From positions 124,001 to 188,000 of the forward strand of contig JAEZGX010000041.1 in the NCBI GenBank assembly GCA_023416735.1: a DNA stretch of 64,000 bases, given 5' to 3'. Position numbers and translations under genes: made by a program. Under the pieces are notes generated by a model, which was given only the letters and a program-made list of their open reading frames with translations, searched no databases and was not told where the DNA came from. This DNA comes from Verrucomicrobiota bacterium (GTDB lineage: Bacteria > Verrucomicrobiota > Verrucomicrobiia > Opitutales > Opitutaceae). Below, piece by piece: positions 1-8,639 of the stretch (positions are counted from its first letter, which is position 1; every line of letters begins with the position of its first letter).

Positions 1-99
1 CTGCAGCTCTCCCCCCAACTCGCCCCCATCGAGCCCGAATTGCTCAACAAGCACTTCAACCGCAAGCACGGCCCCGGCGCCTACTACGGCCAGAAGTAA
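1..99 (+). CDS. C-terminal end of an unidentified protein (partial)
   Basis: An open frame enters from the left edge and ends at a TAA at 97-99, giving 32 residues that finish HGPGAYYGQK. Codon use (C/G at third positions) matches the neighbouring genes, so it is probably a real gene tail. I do not recognise the family from so short a tail. The 157 bases that follow before the next start show no clear terminator. Confidence 0.55.
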   Translation: MQLSPQLAPIEPELLNKHFNRKHGPGAYYGQK

Positions 100-255
100 A
101 TTCCCCGCTCAGCTCAAGCGCCAACGAGCGCTCTCCCGGGATGGCTACGAGCAGCCTTGTCCCTGCTTGGCCTTTTTGCGCCTTCTGCGCGTCTTTGCGG
201 CCATCTCCTCGCCGCCGTTGCGCTCCCGTTCTCCGTGCGAGAAGCTCTGCGCCGC

Positions 256-774
256 ATGACGCTCATCGAGTGCACGCCCGCCCACGCGCCCGAGATCCTC
301 GCCATCTTCAACGAGGAGATTCTCCACTCCACGAGCCTCTACGACTACGCCCCGCGCACGCCCGCCATCATCGACGCCTGGTTCGTCGAAAAACAAAAAA
401 ACAACCACCCCGTCCGGGGCGTCCTCGCCCCCGACGGCTCCCTCGCCGGCTTCGCCACCTACGGCTCCTTCCGCGCCCGCCCCGCCTACAAATACTCCGT
501 CGAGCACTCCGTTTACATCCACAAAGCTCACCGCGGCCGCGGACTCGGCAAACTCCTCCTCCGCGAAATCGTCGCCGCCGCTCAACGCCAGAATTTCCAC
601 ACCGTCATCGGCGGTATCGACTCGGCCAATACCGCCAGCATCCGTCTCCACCTCTCGCTCGGCTTCACCCACTGCGGCACCGTCAAACAAGCTGGCTTCA
701 AATTCGGCCGCTGGCTCGACCTCGATTTCTACCAACGCATCCTCGACACCCCCGCGCACCCCACCGACGGCTAA
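256..774 (+). CDS. GNAT N-acetyltransferase, phosphinothricin acetyltransferase-like
   Basis: This is a 172-residue GNAT-fold acetyltransferase that should transfer acetyl from acetyl-CoA to an amine in the cytoplasm. The early segment FNEEILHSTSLYDY and the acetyl-CoA loop HRGRGLGKLLL (motif A, R/Q-x-x-G-x-G/A), followed by SANTASIRLHLSLGF, are typical of the PAT/YncA (MnaT) subgroup, which acetylates phosphinothricin, methionine sulfoximine or related amino-acid analogues. The frame is open upstream to 157, but those residues are low-complexity and not family-like, so I chose the ATG at 256. The true substrate cannot be read from sequence. It is the first of three GNAT genes within 4 kb. 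Confidence 0.85.
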   Translation: MTLIECTPAHAPEILAIFNEEILHSTSLYDYAPRTPAIIDAWFVEKQKNNHPVRGVLAPDGSLAGFATYGSFRARPAYKYSVEHSVYIHKAHRGRGLGKLLLREIVAAAQRQNFHTVIGGIDSANTASIRLHLSLGFTHCGTVKQAGFKFGRWLDLDFYQRILDTPAHPTDG

Positions 775-824
775 GCCAGATCCATTCAGCTCAACCACGC
801 CCCGCGCCACGTCCACCCCCCTCT

Positions 825-857
825 CCATTCGTGTGAATTCGTGCCCATTCGTGGTTC
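825..857 (+). repeat. CATTCGTG-type interspersed intergenic repeat
   Basis: Three imperfect units of a roughly 10-bp motif (CCATTCGTGT, GAATTCGTGC, CCATTCGTGG) stand in tandem just upstream of the GNAT gene at 890. The same motif, in the variant CATCCGTG, recurs at 3411 and 6056, each time before a plus-strand gene. Confidence 0.7.
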
Positions 858-889
858 CCCATCCTCTGTAAACACAAACTTCCCTTCGC

Positions 890-1378
890 TTGCCCGTAGT
901 CACGCTCCGCCCCGCCACCCTCGCCGACGTCCCCACACTCCGCCGCTGGGGCGAACAACCGCACGTCATCGCCTCCGATCCCAACGACGACTGGCATTGG
1001 GAAACCGCGCTCGCCCAAACCCCTACTTGGCGCGAATCCTTCATCGCCGAAGTCTCCGCCCGGCCCATCGGCTTCCTCGAAATCATCGACCCCTCCCGCG
1101 AAGACACCCGCTACTGGGGCGACATCGCTCCCGGCCACCGTGCCATCGATCTCTGGATCGGCGAACCCAACGCCCTCAGCCGCGGTTACGGCACCCAGAT
1201 GATGCGCCTCGCCATCGCCCGCTGCTTCGCCGATCCCTCCGTCCACACAATCCTCATCGATCCAATTCGCGAAAACACCCGCGCGCGCCGCTTCTACGAA
1301 CGCCTCGGCTTCACCTTTCTCGAACACCGCCGCTTCGGCCTCGACGACTGCGCCGTTTATCAACTCCGCCGCCCATGA
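890..1378 (+). CDS. GNAT acetyltransferase, AAC(6')-like
   Basis: The predicted protein is 162 residues and opens with TTG in frame with MPVVTLRPATLADVPTLRRW. It resembles the aminoglycoside 6'-N-acetyltransferase/RimJ-like branch of GNAT enzymes: a YWGDIAPGHRAIDLWIG segment, then the acetyl-CoA loop SRGYGTQMMRLAIARCF and the C-terminal RENTRARRFYERLGF element. The AAC(6') resemblance is structural and does not prove that aminoglycosides are substrates. Its TGA overlaps the ATG of the next gene (ATGA), so the two are probably co-translated. A CATTCGTG repeat lies 33 bases upstream. Confidence 0.82.
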   Translation: MPVVTLRPATLADVPTLRRWGEQPHVIASDPNDDWHWETALAQTPTWRESFIAEVSARPIGFLEIIDPSREDTRYWGDIAPGHRAIDLWIGEPNALSRGYGTQMMRLAIARCFADPSVHTILIDPIRENTRARRFYERLGFTFLEHRRFGLDDCAVYQLRRP

Positions 1379-1818
1379 CGAGCGCCTCCGATCCCTTCAA
1401 CCTCCAGCGCTTTCTCGACGCCCAATCGCGCTCCTCCACCTACGCCACCGCCCTCGCCGAACTCCAAGCCGGCCGCAAACGCACGCATTGGATGTGGTTC
1501 ATCTTCCCCCAAGTCTCCGGGCTCGGCTCCAGCTCTACCGCACGATTCTACGCGATCGCTTCACGCAGCGAAGCCGAAGCCTACCTCGCGCACCCGCTCC
1601 TCGGTCCACGCCTCCTCGCCTGCACCCACGCCCTTCTCGACCATTCGCGAAAATCCGCCGCCGACATCATGGGCCATCCCGACGATCTGAAACTCCGCTC
1701 GTCCATGACCCTCTTCTCCGCGCTCTCTTCCTCCGGCTCGCCCTTCCACCTCGTGCTCGATCGCTTCTTCGATTCGCCCGACGAACGCACCCTCGCCGTT
1801 CTCTCTACGCATCCCTGA
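1375..1818 (+). CDS. DUF1810 family protein
   Basis: This 147-residue protein begins with the ATG that overlaps the previous stop. FNLQRFLDAQ, then GRKRTHWMWFIFPQ and GLGSSSTARFYAI are hallmark segments of DUF1810, a small cytoplasmic family (about 140 residues) of unknown biochemical role. Length and both motifs fit a complete member. It ends 22 bases before an extreme G/C homopolymer tract and is convergent with the oxidoreductase gene that follows. Confidence 0.85.
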   Translation: MTSASDPFNLQRFLDAQSRSSTYATALAELQAGRKRTHWMWFIFPQVSGLGSSSTARFYAIASRSEAEAYLAHPLLGPRLLACTHALLDHSRKSAADIMGHPDDLKLRSSMTLFSALSSSGSPFHLVLDRFFDSPDERTLAVLSTHP

Positions 1819-1840
1819 TCCTCCTCGCCTCGCGATGGGT

Positions 1841-1880
1841 GGGCGGGGGGGGGCGGCCCCCCCCCCCCCCCCCCCCCCCC
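1841..1880. repeat. Poly-G/poly-C homopolymer palindrome
   Basis: A run of nine G, then CGG, then 24 consecutive C fills the gap between two convergent genes. The G run can pair with the C run as a perfect G:C hairpin, so the tract could act as a two-way transcription barrier. It could equally be a slippage-prone site whose exact length in the assembly is unreliable. There is no U-tract on either side, so it is not a canonical intrinsic terminator. Confidence 0.8.
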
Positions 1881-1895
1881 ACTCGTCCGCTCCGC

Positions 1896-3188
1896 TTACG
1901 CCGTTTTCTCCACTCCCGCGCGCGGCACCACATCCTCCTTCGGCGCCACCACCTCGCCCCGCTCGAACTCTTCCGCCGTCGGACTCAGCTTCAAATTGTA
2001 ATACCGACCGTTCTCCGCCGTCAGGTCCGTCCAACGCACCAGCTGTCCCGTATACGCGGATACCCGGCCCATGATCGCGGTCATCGTCGAATCCGAAACA
2101 TTACGCGTATCGTTGATCGGCTTCTCGGCCAGGATGCTCCGCAACAACTCCACCTGCTCCTGCACCTGCCCATTCTCGTGCGTCGTGAACTCGCGGAACT
2201 TCACTTTCTTCTTCGAAAAGCGCTCCAGCTTTCCGTCCGCAAACACCGTTCCTTTTTCCGCCGTGAACACTTCGCCAACGCGATTGTAACAACCATCGAT
2301 CTGCCGGCACTGGCTGTGAATCCGACAGCCCTGCCCGTAATCGAAATCGACGCTGAAGAAATCATACTGATTGCCCGTCACGCGCCGCACGCGTCCGCCA
2401 AATCCCACCGCCGCCAGCGGCGTCCGCCCGATGAACCAGTTCGCCACGTCGATATTGTGGAAATGCTGCTCCACGATGTGGTCGCCCGACATCTCCAAAA
2501 AGTTCACCCAGTTCCTCGCCAGATAATGCGCGTCACTCTCTCCGGCGTTCCGCTGCTTATACCAGAGCTGGTCCTGATTCCACATCACCGTGCCACCCAA
2601 AATCCGTCCGATCGCCCCCTCCTTTAACGCGTGCGCATTCCGCAAATAATTCCCCTGATACCGCCGCTGCGCACCCGCCACGACCGATAGCCCCTTCTGC
2701 TTCGCGATCTCGCCCGCCGCCAGCATCCGCCGCACGCCCGCCGGATCCACCGCCACCGGTTTCTCGATGAAGCAATGCTTCCCCGCCTCGACCGCCGCCT
2801 CGAAATGCACCGGCCGAAAATTCGGCGGCGTCGCCAACACCACCAAATCCACCGGCTGCTCGATCACTTTTCGATAACCATCGAATCCGTGAAACCGCCG
2901 CTCCGTCGGCACACCAAACGCCTCTCCCGCCCTCGCCGTCGCCGCTTCAAACACATCCGTGATCGCCACCACCTCCACCTCCGCGCCCGCGATCGGCGCC
3001 GCCTCGATCAGGTTCCGAATCGCCCCGCGCCCGCGCCCGCCGCAGCCGACAAGCCCGATCCTCAACTTCCGCGCCGGCTTCGCCCCACCCGATTTCTTCT
3101 GCCCCCACAACGGCGCCGCTTGCAACGCCAGCCCGGCCACCGCCAAGCCTTTCACAAAACCACGACGCGACACGTTCACTGTTTCCAT
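1896..3188 (-). CDS. Tat-exported Gfo/Idh/MocA family oxidoreductase
   Basis: This 430-residue NAD(P)-dependent oxidoreductase probably acts on a sugar or sugar derivative outside the cytoplasm. The N-terminus carries a twin-arginine signal (SRRGFVK, residues 7-13, followed by a hydrophobic alanine/leucine stretch). A Rossmann motif follows (GLVGCGGRGRG, about 45-55), then the family signature EKP at 142-144. The C-terminal half is the alpha/beta domain of the family (AQRRYQGNYLR, HNIDVANWFIGRTP). The frame is open upstream to 3350, but the ATG at 3188 is preceded by AGGAGA and starts the Tat signal. Such secreted oxidoreductases are common in Verrucomicrobiota and Planctomycetota carbohydrate loci. 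The substrate is unknown. Confidence 0.9.
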   Translation of the reverse strand: METVNVSRRGFVKGLAVAGLALQAAPLWGQKKSGGAKPARKLRIGLVGCGGRGRGAIRNLIEAAPIAGAEVEVVAITDVFEAATARAGEAFGVPTERRFHGFDGYRKVIEQPVDLVVLATPPNFRPVHFEAAVEAGKHCFIEKPVAVDPAGVRRMLAAGEIAKQKGLSVVAGAQRRYQGNYLRNAHALKEGAIGRILGGTVMWNQDQLWYKQRNAGESDAHYLARNWVNFLEMSGDHIVEQHFHNIDVANWFIGRTPLAAVGFGGRVRRVTGNQYDFFSVDFDYGQGCRIHSQCRQIDGCYNRVGEVFTAEKGTVFADGKLERFSKKKVKFREFTTHENGQVQEQVELLRSILAEKPINDTRNVSDSTMTAIMGRVSAYTGQLVRWTDLTAENGRYYNLKLSPTAEEFERGEVVAPKEDVVPRAGVEKTA

Positions 3189-3410
3189 GGGGATCTCCTT
3201 CGATTTTTGGGGTTCTTTTTCTGCGTGGATCCGACCCGCATCACGACCTCTGCCGTCATGAAGCGCCCGAATCCGCCGCACGATGAATTGCCGTTCAACG
3301 TTCCCCAATCTCTCATCGCCGTCGAGCGCGTTCCTCCGCCCAAAACACACTTCTCCATTCAGTAGCTACCCGCACCCCGCGTATTCAAAATTCTCGTTCA
3401 CCGAAAAAAC

Positions 3411-3442
3411 CCATCCGTGTTCATCCGTGTCCATCCGTGGTT
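3411..3442 (+). repeat. CATCCGTG tandem repeat (three units)
   Basis: Three near-identical 10-bp units (CCATCCGTGT, TCATCCGTGT, CCATCCGTGG) are followed by TT, 15 bases before the GNAT start at 3457. It is the most regular copy of the repeat family also seen at 825 and 6056. Confidence 0.8.
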
Positions 3443-3456
3443 AAAAACTAAACCCC

Positions 3457-3900
3457 ATGCCCCTCGTCGCCCTCCGCGTCGTCACCCCTGAAGACCTGCC
3501 GATCTTCTTCGAACATCAAGCGGACCCCGTAGCCGCCGAACTCGCCGACTTCCCGTCCCGCGATCGCGACGCATTCTTTCGCCACTGGACAACCAACATC
3601 CTCGGCAACCCCGCCAACTCCAGCCGCACCATTCTCTACGACAACCACGTCGCCGGAAACATCGGGGCTTGGACCGACGCCGAAACCGGCGAACGCCTCG
3701 TCGGCTATTGGGTGGGCCGCGACTTCTGGGGCCGCGGCGTCGCGACCTCCGCCTTGTCCCAGTTTCTCGACTACGAACGCACCCGCCCGCTCGTCGCCTG
3801 CGTCGCCCAACACAATCTCTCCTCGATCCGCGTCCTCGAAAAATCCGGGTTCGTTCGCACGGGTGAAAACCCGGAGGAATTCATTTACACGTTCGCCTGA
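3457..3900 (+). CDS. GNAT N-acetyltransferase, RimJ/RimL type
   Basis: A 147-residue GNAT acetyltransferase. The acetyl-CoA binding region GYWVGRDFWGRGVATSALSQFLDY contains the R-G-x-A core, and HNLSSIRVLEKSGFVRTGE is the usual C-terminal element of RimJ/RimL-like enzymes that acetylate N-terminal or small-molecule amines. The substrate cannot be assigned. It is transcribed alone; the CATCCGTG repeat sits directly upstream and a convergent beta-galactosidase gene lies downstream. Confidence 0.85.
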   Translation: MPLVALRVVTPEDLPIFFEHQADPVAAELADFPSRDRDAFFRHWTTNILGNPANSSRTILYDNHVAGNIGAWTDAETGERLVGYWVGRDFWGRGVATSALSQFLDYERTRPLVACVAQHNLSSIRVLEKSGFVRTGENPEEFIYTFA

Positions 3901-3957
3901 CCAGCCCGAGCGGCCCCCCGGCCTGCCGCCGGGGGTCCATTGCTCGCGCCTCGCCGG

Positions 3958-5946
3958 CTACACCATCTTCCACCCGAACCGTCCCACCTTCAGCTTTTCT
4001 CCTTTCGCCGTATTCGCCGCCTCGGCCGGCAACCGCACGTCGCCGCCTTTCCCGTCCATATTCACCACCACCCAACTCCGCTTCCCCGCATCGTCCACGC
4101 GCGGACACACCACCGTTCCCGGCGTGACCTCATACCTTTCCTTCACGCCCGCTCTCTCTGCATAAGTCTCCACGATCTTCTCCAAGATCGCCCGCCCGCT
4201 CTCGCCCTGTGGCTGCGCGCCCAACACCACCACTGCACCGGCCCCGAGCTTCCGCTCGCTCAACCAGCCCGATTCGCCACCCGGCACGCGATCCGTGCGC
4301 AGCGTCCCGACCATCCGCGTATCCGCGTCGGTAGCACGCAGCGCCGAACACCATCCCGCCAGGGGCGCGCTCAATCCGAACGCTTCGCCGACCGCGTCCG
4401 TTCCTGTTACCGGATACGAAAACTCCGCCTCGACGCCCGCAATCCTTTCCACCGCGCTGAGTCCGCCATCCAAGGGCAAACCATGCTCCGCCGTGCGCGT
4501 CCCCGTCACCGGCGCGCAAATCCACACGCCGCCCGCGCGCACCATCGCTTCCACCTTAGCCAAAAACTCCGCGCTCACATGCGGCATCATCGGCGTGATC
4601 AAAAGCTTCACGCCATCGAGGCTCGCCCCCTCAAACCTCACGTCGCGATGTATCCCCAAATCCAGCACAATCCCGTGCCACTCCGCGATCGTCGCATTGT
4701 AACTGACCGTATGCGTCCGCTGCCCGCCCAGCGGCTCCGTCTCGATCATCGCCCGGCCGAGATCCGACCACGTGATGGCCACTTCCGCCGGCGCCGGAAG
4801 CGTTCCTTCCAACACTTTCTCCAACTCCTTCCGCGCCGCCTCCACTTTCAACACTTCGGCATATCCCACCGAGGGCTTGAACCACGCGCTCATGATCGCG
4901 CTATGCGGCAATTCGCACCCGCTTCGCTGCTGCCGCCACAACCAGTAACAAAACGCCTCCGCCCCGAGCGCATAACTCACCACCGCCTCCGCCGCCAGGA
5001 ATCCCGGGGGATGCGCCACCTCGTGGCTGCCGAACCAGCCATTGTGCGACACACTCGTCTCCATCAACCAGTGCGCGCGCCCGCGCTTCGCCGGACGAAA
5101 CACATCGTTGTCCAACACGATCGCCCGCCAGTTGTCCGCCGGCGGATAATTGTCGAACGACACGAAATCCAGCCCTTCGCTCATCCGCTCGAAGTTCACC
5201 GAGAACAACAGCCCGAAGTTATGCGTGATCGGCCGGTCCGAATGCTTCCGCAGCGCCGCGCACTGCGCATCCATGAACTCCGCGATGCTCTCCCGCCCAT
5301 ACATCCGATACGCCGTGCTCAACGACGCATTGTGCAAAAACGGCGTCTTCACCGGCGCCGGCACTTGCTCAAACGCCTGATACCGTTCGCTCCAGATATC
5401 CGCGCCCCACGCCTCGTTCAACACCTCGATCGTGCCGTATCGCTTTTTCAACCACACGTGCCAGCCAGCGATCGCCGAGGGATTGAAGTCCTCCGCCACA
5501 TGACACCCGAACTCGTTGTCGATCTGCCAGGCCACCAGCGCCGGATGCTTTCCCAACGCCTTCCCGCACGCCTCCGCAATCCGCAAACACGCCGCCCGCA
5601 CCACCGGATTCGCATACGACGCATGCTGCCTCGCCCCATGGCTCATCGTCACGCCGTCCGCGTTCACGAAACACCGTTCCGGATGCCCGTGCGTCAGCCA
5701 CACCGGTGGCGTCGGCGTCGGCGTGCACCACACCACCCCGATCCCCGCCTCGTGCAGTCGATCCAGCACTCGCACGAAAAAGTCGAACGACACCTTTCCT
5801 TCCTCGGGCTCGAGCTTCGCCCACGTAAACTCCCCCATCCGCACCACGTTCAACCCCACGCGTTTCATCTCCGCGATGTCCCGCTCGATGTCCGCCTCAG
5901 GCCAGAGCTCGGGATAATAACACGCGCCGTGATACAGTTTTTTCAT
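3958..5946 (-). CDS. GH42 beta-galactosidase
   Basis: This 662-residue enzyme hydrolyses terminal beta-D-galactosides, most likely beta-1,4- or 1,3-galacto-oligosaccharides from pectin side chains. The start (KKLYHGACYYPELWPE) is the standard GH42 opening. IDNEFGCH places the acid/base Glu at 145, and WLMETSVS the nucleophile Glu at 296, within the TIM barrel. The remaining part (from about 390) is the trimerisation domain and the small C-terminal domain, so the length is normal. No signal peptide is visible, so it acts on imported oligosaccharides. It is transcribed divergently from the BNR_4-GH105 fusion gene, which fits a joint role in rhamnogalacturonan-I breakdown. Confidence 0.93.
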   Translation of the reverse strand: MKKLYHGACYYPELWPEADIERDIAEMKRVGLNVVRMGEFTWAKLEPEEGKVSFDFFVRVLDRLHEAGIGVVWCTPTPTPPVWLTHGHPERCFVNADGVTMSHGARQHASYANPVVRAACLRIAEACGKALGKHPALVAWQIDNEFGCHVAEDFNPSAIAGWHVWLKKRYGTIEVLNEAWGADIWSERYQAFEQVPAPVKTPFLHNASLSTAYRMYGRESIAEFMDAQCAALRKHSDRPITHNFGLLFSVNFERMSEGLDFVSFDNYPPADNWRAIVLDNDVFRPAKRGRAHWLMETSVSHNGWFGSHEVAHPPGFLAAEAVVSYALGAEAFCYWLWRQQRSGCELPHSAIMSAWFKPSVGYAEVLKVEAARKELEKVLEGTLPAPAEVAITWSDLGRAMIETEPLGGQRTHTVSYNATIAEWHGIVLDLGIHRDVRFEGASLDGVKLLITPMMPHVSAEFLAKVEAMVRAGGVWICAPVTGTRTAEHGLPLDGGLSAVERIAGVEAEFSYPVTGTDAVGEAFGLSAPLAGWCSALRATDADTRMVGTLRTDRVPGGESGWLSERKLGAGAVVVLGAQPQGESGRAILEKIVETYAERAGVKERYEVTPGTVVCPRVDDAGKRSWVVVNMDGKGGDVRLPAEAANTAKGEKLKVGRFGWKMV

Positions 5947-6055
5947 GGTTCAGGGTAAAGTTCGCCCGACTCAAACCACCCCGCGCCCGAACGCCAACCT
6001 TCCCCATTCGGAAAGTCCGCGCCGACGCCGCCATCCCGCCACTCCGCTTTCGCGT

Positions 6056-6116
6056 CCATTCGTGTTGATTCGTGGTTCTGAACCCCATCCGTGTTCATCC
6101 GCGTCCATCCGTGGTT
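6056..6116 (+). repeat. CATYCGTG interspersed repeat, two clusters
   Basis: Five units of the 10-bp CATTCGTG/CATCCGTG motif stand in two sub-clusters (6056-6077 and 6085-6116), each ending in CGTGGTT. They occupy the divergent gap between the GH42 gene and the BNR_4-GH105 gene. The same motif occurs at 825 and 3411. Confidence 0.75.
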
Positions 6117-6203
6117 CCAAACCACCTCCGTATCCACGCCTCAGTCACCGGAATTACCGATCTTTCAGTTGTCGCAAATTGCTCCGCCATCATCCTCCCA
6201 CTC

Positions 6204-8639
6204 ATGAGATTCACCCCCGTTCTCGCCGCGTTGTCTGCGCTTCTCCTTCCCCTTAGCGCCACCGCGCTCGATCTCGCACCTTCCCGCGTCCTGCCGATCG
6301 CGGACAACGCCTTCGCCGGCTCCTCCGTCAACGTCACCGCCAACACCCGCTCGTCCATCGTCACCCATTCGACGCAACAATTCGCTGCATTCTACGACGC
6401 CGACGGCACGCTCATCCTCGCGCAACGCCGCCTCGGCGCCGACACCTGGCAAACGCGTCCCACCCAGCACCGCGCCAACACCGCCGACGCCCATAACGCC
6501 ATCTCCCTCGCCGTCGATGGCGACGGTTTTCTCCACGTCGCCTGGGACCATCACAACACGCCGCTCCGCTACGCGCGCTCCTCCGCGCCACTCTCGCTCG
6601 AGCTCGCCGCTCCCACCGCCATGACCGGCCAGCGCGAGTCCCGCGTCACGTATCCACAATTCCACCTCCTGCCCAACGGCGACCTCCTCTTCCTCTACCG
6701 CGACGGCAGCTCGGGCAATGGTTCCGTCATCCTCAACCGCTACAACACCACCGCCCGATCCTGGTCGATCGTCCAATCCAACCTCATCGATGGCGAAGGT
6801 CGCGCCTCCCCTTATTGGGATCTCAACGTCGACCGCCGCGGCAACCTTCACCTCGCCTGGATCTGGCGCGACTCCCCCGACGTCGCCACCAACCACGACC
6901 TTTGCTACGCCCGCTCGACCGACGGCGGCGTCACCTGGACGAAATCCGACGGCTCCGCGCTCAAACTTCCGTTCACCGCCGCCAACGCCGAATACGCCCT
7001 TCGCATTCCCACGAAGAGCAATCTCATGAATCCGCCGTCGATCGACACCGACGACCGCAGCCGCCCCTACATTTCCAGCTACTGGTCGCCCCGTCCCGAC
7101 GCCGCCCCGCAGTTCCAAATCGCCCATCACGATGGCTCCACCTGGCACGTAATCCCCGGCCCCGTCCTCTCACAACCCGTCAACCTATCCGGCACCGGCA
7201 CGAAAAGCGTCCCGGTTTCCCGCGCCGCCCTCCTCGTCGACACCACTTGGGACAAACCTTCGATTCATCTCATCTACCGCGACAATGCCCACCAATCCCG
7301 CGCCCTTCTCGCCACCCGCGAAGGTCTCGGTGTATCCAAAAATAACGACTGGGCAATCCGCGACCTCCACACTGACTCCCTGGGCGCGTGGGAACCGTCG
7401 ATCGATCCCGTGCTCTGGCGGCGCCTCGCCCAAGCCCACCTGCTCGTCCAAAACGTCGTCCAGCGCGACGGCGACGACCAATTCGCCGCCACCCTCGCCG
7501 CCACACCCATCGCGAGCCTCGTCTGGGCGCCGATGACTGATCGCATGCGCGCTTCTTCCTCGCACGGAAGATCCGAATCAACCGCCGCCGCTCCCTATCC
7601 CTCCGCTCCGACACCGTTCGAACGCGACGCGATGATCGCACTCGGCCACCGCCTGATCGATTGGCAGTGGGCCAACCTCCCCGCTGAAACTCCCCGCCGC
7701 CAGCCACGCGGCTGGGAAGTTGCTCCGTTCTATCTCGGCGTCCTCGCCCTCGATCGCACCGCTCCCAACGACCGCGAACGCGACCGTCTCCGCCGCTACG
7801 CCGACGAGGTGCTCGAATGGCAACCGCACCGCCGCATCTACCACGCCGACGATCACGTCGTCATCCAGGCCTACTACGAGCTGTATCAGAAATACGGCGA
7901 CAAGCGCATGATCGCCCCCTCCCAGGAGCGTTTCGCACACATCCTCGCCAACCCTTCGCCCGCACGCTTCGACTGGGGCACCGCCAACAGCACCGACCTC
8001 TGGTCTTGGTGCGACGCCCTCTTCATGGCGCCCGTCTCCTGGCTCCAGCTCTGGAAAGAAACCGGCGACAACCGCTACCTCGAATTCATGAATCGCGAAT
8101 GGTGGCTCACCACCGATCGCCTCTACCGCCCCGAGGTCGGCCTTTATCTCCGCGACGAATCCTACTGCGACCTCCGCGAACGCAACGGCAAGACCATCCA
8201 CTGGTCCCGCGGCAACGGCTGGGTTTACGCCGGCCTCGCCCGCGTCCTCGACCTCTTCCCGCAGGATCACCCCGACTACCCGCGCTACGTCCAACTCTAT
8301 CGCGAGATGACCCGCGCCGTCCTCGATTCCCAACAGCCTGACGGGCTCTGGCGCGTCGGTATGCTGGATCCGGATACACATACCGTGCGCGAAACGAGCG
8401 GCACTGCCTTCTTCACCTTCGGCCTCGCCTGGGGCGTCAACCGCGGCCTCCTCGATCGCAAAGAAATCGAACCCGCCCTCCAAAGCGCCTGGGCCGCCCT
8501 CTCGAGTTCCGTCACCGCCGACGGCAAACTCGAAAACGTCCAACCAATCGGCCACGCCCCCGAAGGTTTCAACCCGCATCACACCGACACTTTCGCCGTC
8601 GGCGCCCTCCTCCTCGCCATCAGCGAACTCGCTAAATAA
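6204..8639 (+). CDS. Secreted BNR_4 beta-propeller fused to a GH105 unsaturated glucuronyl/galacturonyl hydrolase
   Basis: A predicted 811-residue exported two-domain protein. A signal peptide (RFTPVLAALSALLLPLSATA) supports the ATG at 6204 over the longer frame from 6072. Residues about 25-470 form a BNR_4 propeller: DAHNAISLAVDGDGF, WDHHNTPLRY (114-123) and the signature YRDGSSGNG (165-173). This fold is shared with PL24/PL25 ulvan lyases and related proteins. Residues about 495-811 are a GH105-type (alpha/alpha)6 barrel with WCDALFMAP (D604 as the likely catalytic Asp), HWSRGNGWVYAGL and TFAVGALLLA. GH105 removes the 4,5-unsaturated uronic acid that lyases leave. A propeller plus GH105 in one chain suggests binding or cleaving a uronic-acid polymer and trimming the product. 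Whether the propeller is itself a lyase is not clear from sequence. Confidence 0.9.
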   Translation: MRFTPVLAALSALLLPLSATALDLAPSRVLPIADNAFAGSSVNVTANTRSSIVTHSTQQFAAFYDADGTLILAQRRLGADTWQTRPTQHRANTADAHNAISLAVDGDGFLHVAWDHHNTPLRYARSSAPLSLELAAPTAMTGQRESRVTYPQFHLLPNGDLLFLYRDGSSGNGSVILNRYNTTARSWSIVQSNLIDGEGRASPYWDLNVDRRGNLHLAWIWRDSPDVATNHDLCYARSTDGGVTWTKSDGSALKLPFTAANAEYALRIPTKSNLMNPPSIDTDDRSRPYISSYWSPRPDAAPQFQIAHHDGSTWHVIPGPVLSQPVNLSGTGTKSVPVSRAALLVDTTWDKPSIHLIYRDNAHQSRALLATREGLGVSKNNDWAIRDLHTDSLGAWEPSIDPVLWRRLAQAHLLVQNVVQRDGDDQFAATLAATPIASLVWAPMTDRMRASSSHGRSESTAAAPYPSAPTPFERDAMIALGHRLIDWQWANLPAETPRRQPRGWEVAPFYLGVLALDRTAPNDRERDRLRRYADEVLEWQPHRRIYHADDHVVIQAYYELYQKYGDKRMIAPSQERFAHILANPSPARFDWGTANSTDLWSWCDALFMAPVSWLQLWKETGDNRYLEFMNREWWLTTDRLYRPEVGLYLRDESYCDLRERNGKTIHWSRGNGWVYAGLARVLDLFPQDHPDYPRYVQLYREMTRAVLDSQQPDGLWRVGMLDPDTHTVRETSGTAFFTFGLAWGVNRGLLDRKEIEPALQSAWAALSSSVTADGKLENVQPIGHAPEGFNPHHTDTFAVGALLLAISELAK

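Noticed and set aside
3411..3442. A CRISPR array
   Set aside because: The units are 10 bp with no spacers and recur in other gaps as a degenerate repeat; there are no cas genes in the window.
3940..5958. A 672-codon frame antisense to the GH42 gene
   Set aside because: It is Arg/Pro/His-rich, has no recognisable domain and exists because the high-GC coding strand lacks the relevant stop triplets; the GH42 frame has both catalytic glutamates.
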